Positions 22,212-32,999 of a stretch of 60,000 nt of DNA are shown piece by piece. The first letter of the stretch is position 1. Each line of letters opens with the position of its first letter. This DNA comes from Tubiluchus corallicola. Taxonomy: Eukaryota > Priapulida > Priapulimorpha > Priapulimorphida > Tubiluchidae. The stretch covers positions 796,001-856,000 of the forward strand of contig JAQGDQ010000034.1 of assembly GCA_030141605.1 (NCBI GenBank). The letters are read 5' to 3'. Both the position numbers and the translations under genes were made by a program. A model generated the notes under the pieces. That model ran no database searches. It was not told where the DNA came from and saw nothing but the letters and a program-made list of their open reading frames with translations.

Positions 22212-22260
22212 TTCCTTCAGTTAGAAGCTGAGAGCTAGATAAGCTTCCATCAAAACACTC
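22100..22260 (-). CDS. BAZ2B: BAZ2B exon with start codon and 49-nt 5' UTR
   Basis: Residues 1-37. The acceptor (CTGATTTTCAG, intron side from 22261) precedes 49 nt of leader. ATG is at 22211-22209, with purine at -3 and G at +4. An in-frame TAA at 22223-22221 sits 9 nt upstream, so translation cannot start further 5' in this frame. The peptide begins MESPSDRSTSSKS, followed by six Ala codons (GCA repeat), then PPPGGFYPSSLL. The donor is A|GTAAGT at 22099 and the exon ends in phase 1. Confidence 0.88.
22221..22250 (-). promoter_or_regulatory. Upstream ORF in the BAZ2B leader
   Basis: A nine-codon upstream ORF (MEAYLALSF, then TAA) ends 9 nt before the main ATG and is in the same frame. Its start context is weak (T at -3). 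Such short upstream ORFs often dampen or gate translation of the main frame; that role is inferred here. Confidence 0.5.
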
Positions 22261-22888
22261 CTGAAAATCAGAAAGCAATTTCAATTTAGCATTAAAAATC
22301 ATCTTACATGCAGTTCATTAATTACACACTAAATGTACAGGAAGGTGGTAACCTAAAGAATCCTAAGTAGGTAATAATAATTCACGAATTTCGAATAACT
22401 TTTCTATATTTTGTAAACCTCTTTACTGCTTGTAATCATCTATACATTTTTTATTTAGTTCTTAATGTTTGTGCATTGTTTATTTTGTGTGCAATTGGTA
22501 GTTTTCTAATCATTTGCATATATAGTTTTTATTTAGTTTATACATGTATGTTAGCTTGAGTGTGTAGGCCTATTAGTAACGACATTGTTGTTTTATATCA
22601 GTTTTCCTAAACTGATAAATTTTATTGTATACAAATTTTAATGTAAATATGATTTTAATTTTATGTTAACATTGTATGTAACATTTGTAGCAATAAAGAA
22701 ATCTACTGTGCGTTACTGACTTATTGCAAGGCCAAAAACTGGAATCAAAACAATCTACTTTTTTACTCTAATTTTCTGCAATAGAGTGGACTAAACATGC
22801 GAATCTTTTCAAATTCTCAGCCTTGAAAGCCTCCAGTAGTAGAAAACAAAGGCACAGCTAAAAAACGCCACTTTCGGTAGACACAGAT

Positions 22889-23396
22889 AATTAGTAATGT
22901 CCCAAGCATTACTTTGCATAATTGGTAATGTCCCAAGCATTACTTTGCATAATTAGTAATGTCCCAAGCATTACTTTGCATAATTAGTAATGTCCCAAGC
23001 ATTACTTCACATAATTAGTAATGTCCCAAACAGTACTTCACATAATTAGTAATGCCCCAAACATTACTTCGCATAATTAGTAATGTCCCAAGCATTACTT
23101 TGCATAATTAGTAATGTCCCAAGCATTAGTTCGCATAATTAGTAATGTCCCAAGCATTACTTCGCATAATTAGTAATGTCCCAAGCATTACTTTGCATAA
23201 TTAGTAATGTCCCAAGCATTACTTCGCATAATTATTCGCATAATTAGTAATGTCCCAAGCATTACTTCACATAATTAGTAATGTCCCAAACATTACTTCG
23301 CCTAATCCCAAGCATTACTTCGCTTAATTAGTAATGTCACAAACATTACTTCACATAATTAGTAATGCCCCAAGCACTACTTCGCATACACGAATA
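22889..23396. repeat. 31-bp minisatellite of hairpin units, about 16 copies
   Basis: Units of the ATTAGTAATGTCCCAAGCAT type (plus TACTTTGCATA) repeat about 16 times, with a few short or rearranged units near 23230-23320. Each unit contains AGTAATG and CATTACT around a 7-nt spacer, so every repeat is a potential 7-bp-stem hairpin. It lies in the intron or upstream region 5' of the BAZ2B start-codon exon. Spacing is too even and spacers too uniform for a CRISPR array. Confidence 0.93.
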
Positions 23397-23399
23397 CTT

Positions 23400-26040
23400 C
23401 ATTACAACTGTAATTTCTTAATCATTGATCTCCGCCCTCCCTAATCAAGACACAATCCGTACAAACACCCTTCAAAGAAGCTGACAATGCACTCTTCCTA
23501 TGAACTACAGTTTTTTCACAAAATCGTTTCCTTGCAGACATTTTCCGACATTTTATTGAACACACAAGCCTTGCGTGATTGAGGAAATGCAGATTTTTTA
23601 TGATGTAAATTACCGCCGGGCACCACAGAGCGAGATTTGGTTACTCCAACAAGATTTTAGTCAATTATTATAATAAATCATGTAGCCTAGCAGGTGATTG
23701 TTAATTATCGAAAGAGATGCGCCAGACGAAGCCAGACAATGGCTTCTATGATAGCCAAAAAGCTACTACAAATTGCTAATGATTATAAACAGAACTTTCA
23801 CAAAAATTTCCCTACACTGAAGACATGTTACAAACAATGGGTTAATAAAGAGTTAAATAATAAAAATCAGTTGTAATAAAAATGCAATTTTAGTGAACTT
23901 TCTATCGCTTTTGTTAAAGTTCTGCGGACGAAAAGTCTTGCTTACAGATAATGTCTTTATTTTGCACATAATAATAATGTAAAAAAACGTATCAAAAGTC
24001 TGACTTTTTTAACTGGGATAGTAGTAAATACGTAAGAGCATTTCATTAACGCGAAACCCAGTGATCAGGTCACGAGCACGCCCTTGTGCTACATACGCAA
24101 ACCCCAGATAAAAGCTTCTCCAACCAAACTAAAAGAATCCTTTTCAATTACGAACAAGCAGTCAACAAGAGTTTTAAATATGGCCACTGCAAGTAGAGGC
24201 AATGAATCAGCGCTCGGATTAAACTATCAAGTGTTTAGCTTGTATTGATTGTCACTATGGTAAAATTGCGGAAGCACATTGCATCATGCCTGTATAGAGA
24301 CTGCAGAATCTCAATTTCTGTTTCATTCTCAGTCGATACCAGGCAGACTGAGCTGACTACTGCCTTCGTTTTCCAAATTTAATCAGATTCTGCACGTGAA
24401 ATCGATACAAAAAGCTACTCGAGACTTTATGAACATCAAAAATTCCAGCTGCGACAAAGGCTTCGCAGGCTTAACGCTATGCCGAGTGTTCACAAACGCG
24501 AATTTACACTTGCGCCACAACCCTGCAACGTTTCAATTGCTTCTCAAGCTTGAACAAAACATTGTTATGATCAAAGGACGAAACTTAGAAAGTAGAAAAG
24601 TCATTTCTTAATTTGTCTAATAGAAGGGGTCAGATATTATTGTAGCTACTAAGCATAATTTTCGCCGTCAAATTCACAAGTGTTTGTGTCATTTAGGGCC
24701 AATTTAAGTGCTTGTATAATTTATGGGCTTAAGAAGCAATCAAAATTCTATAGACGTTTAAATCTACGAGAGCCAAAAACCACTGAAAGTTGCTCACGCG
24801 TGAGAGTCTGAGAGATGCCCGTAAGTTATGCCAGTGCTAGACAGTGCTTCTCGAGACCCTCATGGACACTGTCCATAACAGATTACTGTACCGCCTCCAT
24901 GTTTATACACATGTGATTTAATCTACAAACTACATCACCATGTTAGATATTAAATAACTATGGAAGTTTTTGCTGAATCAAAGTGGTTTATTTATGATAT
25001 TGCAGCAATGATCAGGCTGAAATAACAACAACAAAATAATTACATGTAATACTGCCATACTGCATAGAGCGCAAGTACAAATATAAATGTTCCGAATTAT
25101 ACTAATTTAAGAATTGCTCCTTTAATCACAAAAGTAAAACTGCAAATAATATACCGTTCTAAATGTTAAACATCTGCTTGACAGTGCATTAAGTTCTTAT
25201 TGTTAAATGTGTTAAAAATTGCTTCCTGGCAAACAGCAAAACGGGTACTCTTCATATGCTGAAATCTTCGAGATCCTCTAGATATAGTAACAAAGTGGCT
25301 AATGTCTCAACCCTGGATACAGGAAATGGCTTGAATGGTCAGCTAAAGTGAGCTAAATAACTTGAAAAACAATGTGCACCGAAAGCAAGAATTTCCCTGC
25401 TATTTGACAACATGTTTCAGCCTTCTTAAGAATTGGTCTAGAGCTAAAAACGTATTAAATTGCTTTTGCTTCCACTAATCTAAACTGATACGTGACAACT
25501 CGATGCGAACATGTGAATGTTGTAAGTAAGTGGTTTGCATCAAAACAAATCAAGTTTGTGAAAAGCTAAAAAGTGAATACGAGAGAGTAAAAACCCGTAA
25601 TAAAAATTTTTGAAATTAAACTTGTTTAAAAACAAGTAAAAAGTAATACAGATTTACGACTAGACTTGAACTGAAAATCTTTAAGTCCAACTTTGCAACC
25701 ACATGAATACGCATTAAATCACAAAATCTCGTTGCCTATTTCTCGCGCAAATGGAAAAATTCTTCACAAATTGAATAAAGGAGAATTCCTCTGACCTTAT
25801 TTCAAAAATGTCGGCTTAAACTGAGACTACTCATCTTTTACCTAACGTTCATGGGGGTGTTGATAGACAGACTACGTATAGACAGACTGAAAATTAGGGT
25901 ATACTTATAAATATAGAGATTTAATTAGAGCTACTTGTAAACGTCATGGTAACCAATAACGTTTGGATGGAGATTAAGTCTTCTATGTACATGCTGTGCT
26001 TTATCCCACGTGAAACTGTATTGTAGGAAGTCAATACATA
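23400..26040. other. No gene seen
   Basis: A+T-rich sequence with stop codons in all frames and only short chance ORFs. It is either the first intron or upstream flank of BAZ2B, depending on where its first exon lies. Confidence 0.6.
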
Positions 26041-26046
26041 TATATA

Positions 26047-26047
<1 letters not shown>

Positions 26048-26136
<89 letters not shown>

Positions 26137-26155
26137 CGTGTGTGTGCGCGTGTCC
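26048..26155. repeat. (GT)n dinucleotide repeat
   Basis: About 40 or more TG units with a few CG interruptions at the right end (TGCGTGCG, GCGCG). Long alternating purine-pyrimidine DNA of this kind can adopt Z-form. The apparent His-Thr and Cys-Val ORFs here are artefacts of the repeat. Confidence 0.97.
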
Positions 26156-26159
26156 TGTA

Positions 26160-27940
26160 AAACAATTGCCACTACAATATATGTTTTACGTTTTAACCTT
26201 TAATTTGGAAACACAAAAACGAGAGATTAGCAGTGCAGTATTCTACACAAGCAGCCTTAGTACACAGGGTAACGTACACGGAAATAAAGCGACAGTGTTT
26301 AATCATCTACACAGCGAGAAATCTACGTATTGGAGTTGTATTGAATATTATACACGGTTGTCATGGTACCCCAGCATCCATTTACAGCTGCTCCTATAGA
26401 TATATCAGGATGAAGACGATGATGCTTTCAGGTCGCTGTTAAACAGTAATCTGATTTATTCGGTATAATAAAAACAATTTGATAGCGAGCGCTTTGCTTT
26501 GATACATTTCAAGATACACGTAAGTTATTTAGAGTTTTGACAAAGGTAGCAGAGGCAGTGGTTGGCCTTGTTGCCACTGATGTGATGTCGATTGTCGAAT
26601 TGCTGAGAGTCAATAATATGTTATTAGTTCTTTGATCTGCAGGAACAGCTGTTTGATCAAGTGAATTACAGTTACAACCTTAAAATTATTGGCAAGCGAG
26701 AAGGAAATTTATAGAAAAAACAAACATAAATAAGAAAACATGAATTATGAATTTATTCCACAGCAACACAAACATACACAGAAATTATAAACTAAACGAG
26801 TTACTGTGAGGAGGAGGAAGGAGCATTGAGCTTTCGAGTCCTCCTCCAGATAAGTGGAACAATTGACAATTAACATTACATAGTATTTTCATGAGTTATA
26901 ACGTACATTAGAACAAAATAAGTTTTGTTAGTAACTTAAGATCAGGATGAGTAAAATTGTGAGTTAATTATATCGTTGTAGTAGGTAATTCTTTGATGTT
27001 TTTTTAAATTGATAGACAACGAAAACTGACATTCGAAAAGGCACCACGTTCAGCGATACACAATCTTATCTACATGCAGGGATAACAGAACTAATTTCAA
27101 ATCAAAAGCAAACTATAAGGTTATATCTTATGAAATAATGTTTCTTTTCAACAGGTGCATTTCCAAAAACTCGTGAGCAAGTTATTAAACTTTAGTCTCT
27201 GCATCAGGTAAATGTGGGTTTGCAACATTTGCTAAGAATGATCTTGACATTATGATTAAAATTTGACTAGCTAAAAAAATAAAAATAAATAAATAATCTA
27301 ATTAGGTAAAATCACTCTAGTGTAAGTGAAGTAACACAGTAAGTAAAGTAAGTAAAAAAAATTATTTGTCTCTGAATGTTACAAAATAAACATAAACAAA
27401 AGCTAAAAACTAAAATAAAGACGGAAAAGAGACGGGGTGACGAAAAGACCATGGGTCACCAAGTCAACCACCCCTATCCAAGCTGAAGAAAATTAAGCGA
27501 CCTGTCAAGTAAGGTATGTACAAATGAAAATAATCAGCAACTTAACAAAACAAAAAAAATGAGGCAACAAGTTCAAATGAGTTTAAATTTAGAAACAGTA
27601 AATAAATTTGGCAATGAGAATAGGCAAAATTTAAATTAGCAAACAAAACGGAAAATTTAGACTCATCAAAAACAAAATAAATAATTACATTTAAATCAAC
27701 AACTCAAACCAACATAAGAAGCAAAAAAATGAAGCAATGTCAAAACATGAGTAAATCATCACCAGGTCAAGTACCTTTATCCAAATTTAAAGGAAATTAT
27801 AAAGGAAAATAACCTGACAAGTACAGACAAGGAAAATTATAATAATCAACATATTAAAAATAAAAAGAAAGAAAATGGAAATGCTGAATTTGGTAACGCC
27901 AGCTATACGGGATGGACGTGGACTTTGGATTGCAATACCC
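26160..27940. other. No gene seen
   Basis: A+T-rich noncoding sequence, with A-rich stretches (27280-27860) and no ORF or RNA signature that I can support. Confidence 0.6.
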
Positions 27941-27945
27941 ACTGG

Positions 27946-28020
27946 AAAATGCGGTGGCCTAGTGGTTAAGGCGTCTGCAATGTAAGATGAAGATTCCCGG
28001 TTCAAGTCCAGGTGCGTCTC
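27946..28020 (+). mobile_element. tRNA-Ser/Leu-like SINE head or tRNA pseudogene
   Basis: The A box GGTGGCCTAGTGGTTAAGGC (27953-27972) is nearly the D-arm of tRNA-Ser, and the B box GGTTCAAGTCC is at 27999-28009, at normal tRNA spacing. The T stem pairs 4 of 5. The anticodon stem does not pair, and the acceptor stem pairs only with mismatches. It is therefore not a working tRNA, but the internal Pol III promoter looks intact. Confidence 0.6.
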
Positions 28021-28460
28021 AACTTTTTCGCATTTTTGATCTTTTAAGTTGGATATCAAAAGTTAATTAATTGTGAACTTATGCCTTTACGTAGCAGGTG
28101 AAAACGTGCACAGGATTTAACATTCATTTTTTGACGATTTCAACGGTTCAAGAGGATGCTTTATGTAGATAATTGTGGTAGGATCGGAATCTAGATCTCC
28201 ATTAAATAGAATTATCTGAGATGGGTCACCGAACCAGCAGAAGTGGTTCAACCGCTCCCGGACTGCTTCTTACCGATAAGTTGCTTATTTATATAAGAAT
28301 CTGATTACAATCACCTTCAGGTAAATAATGACAGACGGTTTAACAATAAACTACTAGTGCCTAATCAGTTAAAACAGCGGGCGAGTGTGCCGCTAAACAA
28401 ATGAGAAGAGATAGGTTTTTAATCAGCCAGCGTGCAGCAGGCAGGCAGCAGCAGCTAGCT

Positions 28461-28720
28461 ACAGTATGCGCACAAGATGATTGCAGCATTGCATGCCGCG
28501 TCCAATGATCTTTGTGCGAGAGACTCGCATTTTGCCAGTTTACTTGATTCCAATAGCAGACAAGCCGCCTTGCTCAGTCTCAATCACACACAGTAGCCAT
28601 TTTGATTCGCCTTTACTCAGCACAGACGTTCTCTCGAAAACGATGCGTTCGTTTTACCGTAAATTTCTTCGATTTCGCGTCGTTTTTACGAAGGGAAAGT
28701 GGACGAGAAAGATCACATAC
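28461..28720. promoter_or_regulatory. CpG-dense block, candidate promoter
   Basis: A local cluster of CG dinucleotides (about 12 within 28621-28700) in otherwise CpG-poor A+T-rich DNA. On the minus strand it contains an AAAATGGC motif (near 28600) and a possible donor CAA|GTAAAC (near 28543). It is a candidate for the missing noncoding first exon and promoter of BAZ2B. An 81-codon plus-strand ORF here (28481-28726) has no recognisable homology. Confidence 0.3.
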
Positions 28721-29220
28721 ATCTAATACCCTGCCTGCTGATTTAATCAGACCGATCGTAGCCGAACTGTCATACAATTTGCGTTAAATGCCGTCGTAAT
28801 AACATTTTAACACCCGTATGCAAAATTAATACATTTTTTATCGGTTTCTGGGTCGAAGTTTGTGAATGAATTTGCTGGCATCGTGCCAGGTTAGTAGTAA
28901 ATTGAGTAGTAAAGGGGAAGGCAATGACGCCCGTCAATGGCCAGGGCAGAATTTTCCTAGCTTATTATTATACTTTACTGGATCGTATAATGAAATTGCT
29001 ATAGTGGAAACGATCTTCATCGAACAACTCAAATGCAAGGGAGAATTTTAAAAACACAACGTAACCACAAAGAGGGAAGCTTACAAAAACGCCGTTTCAA
29101 AAGTGGTGAACAAAAATAACAATTATGCTTCATTCACAGCAAGTGTGAACTATTCTTCCTGGCCTATTCCAGTAAAGTATTAGTTAACAGCCGTGAGTGC
29201 CAAAATAGCAGAAGGCGCTC

Positions 29221-29286
29221 ATTTTACGTGACCCTCACCCACCAAAAATGCATATTTTACGTGACCCTCACCCACCAAAAATGCAT
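29221..29286. repeat. 33-bp tandem duplication
   Basis: Two identical head-to-tail 33-bp copies, each starting ATTTTACGTGACCCTCACCC. Confidence 0.95.
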
Positions 29287-30479
29287 ATAAGATTATAAAG
29301 TTTTATAAAGTCAACAAAAGTACTATAACTTTTTGTGCAAATTTGTATAATTTATCTTTTTCGTTTGTAGTATTAGCACGCGTGTGCACAAACAAATTAT
29401 GAATTTGAATTATAAAAAATCTCACACAGAAAAAAACAAATCCATATTATAGGAAACGTCCGACAGGGTATACATTTTATGAACTACAAACACGAAAATA
29501 AGTTTATGCAGTAGGAAGAAAGAAGCTTCATATCTAAATTTCTAAACCTCCTAAAGGGTCGAGCAAATGTTCACGTTGAATCAATTACCTTTATACTACT
29601 AATAAAGCCAATTATAAGTATTAACGATATAATAAGTAATCGATATTAGACAATCTCAGTTTGTTGCACATATAGCCCGTAGTGTAATATTACAGAACTT
29701 AGTTTACCATTAATAGTCGTGCATGATACGTCTCAGGAACAACACAATCATGCATCTGATCAATGTTAACCTATTTTGAGACGTATAATCAGCTTTCAAT
29801 GGCAGAAAGGGATCAGTTGTAAGCGTGCCGAAAAACCGTTTTTCAGCTAAAAGCAACCCCACGCGTGGTAAACATTAATGTAACGGTTGACACGACTGTT
29901 TGCAAATTGAAAAGCGGAAGGGATAAACAGGAGCAGAAAAAACACCCTTGCCCTTTCTCCCAATAGAATTTTGGGCCTTAAAATTTTTCAAACACTAACC
30001 GCTTTTTCAGAACTCTTTCCACAGTTTCACATGTTCACAGAATCGCGAGTCGCAAAAAGAAGAAGTGGACTAGTAACTTAGTCAAGAATAATTTTCCTAC
30101 TTGACGACAAATAATAAGGTTAGATTTTAAATAATAATTCACTACACAACGCACAAATTTCTATTTTACTAAATTGCCATAAGATACATATAATAATTAT
30201 CATTTTATATTATTATCAGAAGCGTGAATTAAACGCGTAAGACCTATATAAAGTACAGTAAGCACATAATGCGGGTGTGAAATACCTAACGAAAATGCTC
30301 AATACAAGAGTCATCGGCAACTTGAAACGTAAATATTTAGTACAAGCTACAAAGAGGAAGCGAATTCCAGTCTAAACGCAATCAGCACTTACGAAGTAAA
30401 CTTATCGGACTTCAAACTCAGGTAAACAAACAATAATTAGTGCGATAAACGAGTGGAAACAGCCGAGTGAGCATAGTAC

Positions 30480-30550
30480 ATGTGATTGGTGACCGAAGTT
30501 AAGCAACACTTAGCCGATTACGAAATAGAAGGTGACTACCAGAAAACTCT
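30480..30550 (+). pseudogene. Decayed 5S rRNA-derived sequence
   Basis: GACCGAAGTTAAGCAAC (30491-30507) matches the internal A-box region of animal 5S rRNA. About 25 nt later AAGGTGACTACC (30529-30540) matches the region of GGGTGACCGCC, at nearly the same spacing as in 5S rRNA. The first third of 5S is not clearly present. It may be a 5S pseudogene or the head of a 5S-derived (SINE3-type) element. Confidence 0.45.
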
Positions 30551-31055
30551 TCTGTGAAGTTTCATATGCCACACTACTCCAGCATGTCTCCTTTATAACA
30601 AATAGATTTCTACTACGGCCATTAGTCAGAACATAAATTATATGAATAAACCGAAGCTTGTAACACATTGGGCACTTCAGGTTGAGAACCATATATCTGG
30701 TTTTAACAGTGAAATAGGATGTATGTTACAGAACCTCTTAACAGTTTAACATGTTCATGCTGTAAGCTTATTATTATGATTTCAACTACTAACGCCCATG
30801 TAAACATTGTTATATGTTCAAGTTGTTACCAATTAAATGTACATGTATTGTAATTGTTTCCCATAAAAATTGTAGTGCAAATAAAGATGATATATATTTA
30901 TTCGCAGACGGAGATGCGTATGTACGTGGACCGAAGTTCTGGATACCACTCTGAAGGGTACCAAAATGCATAAAAATAATAATTACCATGTTAGGGGTGT
31001 ACAACCACTGTACCCTATGTGCTGTAGACAGTAAGAACAATGCATTGCAAATTAT

Positions 31056-31082
31056 TAGTACGTACGTATGTATGTATGTATG
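31056..31082. repeat. (GTAC/GTAT)n microsatellite
   Basis: Short tetranucleotide run GTACGTACGTATGTATGTAT continuing to 31082. Confidence 0.9.
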
Positions 31083-32301
31083 TCAATTGTACAACTGTAC
31101 GTTGTAGTTTAGTAAATATATATGCAAGAAGTAAAATTTACTTCTAACTCTTTGCTTTCAATACACATTATAAAGATTCATAAAGTACATAGAAGGTTAG
31201 TATACTTGCAAAACGATGTAAGACCCGCTTGCTAACTAGTTTTGTGGATTTTGCAATCATCTTTGCGAACATAAATGGTAAAAGTTCGAAAACCTCCATT
31301 TGCTCAAGCCGAGGTGTTATTTGCCCAAGTGGAACAACGCGGTACTAAAACTCGAAACTAGCTCAAAAATTGCGCTGCGTGCCTCTTGCTAAACTAACTT
31401 AATACTCGTAAAAATCATGGCAGCAAAAAACCGCGCATGCAAGCCGACAACCACTCTTATAGCCTCGGTGAAAATAGAATTTATCTTCGCGAACAAAGAA
31501 GGCGATTTACAAAAGGCAACGGCCAAGCCAGACTGCAACAAAAAACAGGGGTGCGATGTTGGTATGAATGCTTTCTACCTGAGTAATAAAGAAAAGCAAA
31601 AAAACAGTGAAACATGCTATAGTAGCCGTATGCTCTGGGTAATTAACAAAACAAACTGTACAAATAGACAAATCATAAACAAATAAATAAATTTACATAG
31701 TTCGAATTCGAATACAGCACAGAAAGTTTCATCTACCAACTTTAAAACATTTGCCACGCACAGTCACTGTTTTGTAATATCAAGCGAACTGCACCTTTTT
31801 GGCTTTTCTACCTAATTTCTGTGGTACTGTAGAGTAAAAACATATACACGTATACAGCAAGTCGGTTATTCACGTACCGTATCTAACGGATACTATTGAT
31901 TAAAGACATCATTTAAATGGTAAAATCATTGCGGCTTATCCAAATCTACTCAGTATAAAAGCTTGAAGCTAAATTGGTTTATTTTTTCCCAAATTAGTGC
32001 TCAAACAAAAAAGGTCATATATATCATATTTATATATCATATACATAACCGTAAAGACGGTTGGTACAATCTCAAAACTCACTAGGCAGGAATCATATAG
32101 GCTGTAGCCCTAAAGCGGCTCATACTACAAAATACATAACAATGACTTCATTGACAAGTTGAGTATTGTGATGGAATAACGTTTGTCAGGTCTTAATCTA
32201 GTAACTAACAATCGGCAGATCTACTTCATACATAAGTTAAATTTGATTTTCTTATCTTACAGGAAGTTTGTTAAGTGTAGAACAGATTCAATCGAATAGC
32301 T

Positions 32302-32586
32302 CTAGGCACTTGCCAGAAGCTCTAGGTGTGCTGCAGGCAAGACTTCTAAGATGGGTTGAAAACTTAGGATGGTCATTTTTGTTGATTTTGGTACAGCACT
32401 AAACCAGGTAAGAGCTACATTTCGTTGTTGTAAGTAAGGAAAACACATTACAGATTGGATATCAGGCTTCGAGTAAACTTTCCGGGAGAATCCGCCCAGA
32501 ATCGTACGTAACAACATAATGCTTTCGTCGGTGACCTCTTCTATGACGGTAAATTTTACACATAATGACGAAAGAATTTTTTCCAC
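32302..32586 (-). other. Unassigned ORF, possible exon or pseudogene
   Basis: About 94 codons ending in TAG, with balanced codons and more G+C than the flanks. The frame opens next to an acceptor-like CTGTAG. It reads in part FTVIEEVTDESIMLLRTILG and PKSTKMTILSFQPILEVLPA. I do not recognise a family. The DESIMLLRTIL stretch is vaguely like galactose-3-O-sulfotransferases, but the rest does not support that. It could be a terminal exon or relic. Confidence 0.22.
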
Positions 32587-32999
32587 TACAGTTTGTATGA
32601 CATCACACTAGACAACGGAACAGAAAGCGGAAGTACAAATCGAGTGACTCATTGAAGTCTTATTCATTCAATAGATGAATCGTTTACCATGATAACGTAG
32701 TTTGTGAGTACATGATGGGTAATACACACACGAATCACAATATTGACAAAAAATGTGTGAACACTAACAAATTTAAAGAACGACGAAAACATGTGATGAA
32801 CAATGTTTTTGAAAATACGGCTTAGAGGTTGCAGTTCCTCTTAACTTGGGCAAGCAAAAACTGTATAGCTGGCGTGTTAAAAAATCTTTTTGGCCCAAAT
32901 GAAAAGTTTAGAGGAAACATTTTGTGGCCGGTAACTTTTGATGTGCTTACTTTTCAAGAGAAATAAACTTACATAGGATATAAAATTTATCTATTATGT

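Noticed and set aside
22889-23396. Regular 31-bp repeats resembling a CRISPR array
   Set aside because: There are no unique spacers; the units are directly tandem. The setting is an animal gene with introns.
25921-26399. ORFs with poly-(His-Thr) and poly-(Cys-Val) on the two strands
   Set aside because: Products of the (GT)n microsatellite.
27946-28020. Functional tRNA gene
   Set aside because: The anticodon stem does not pair and the acceptor stem is mismatched, so called a SINE or pseudogene instead.
28481-28726. 81-codon plus-strand ORF as a small gene
   Set aside because: No homology, and the openness is explained by a CpG-rich, stop-poor patch.
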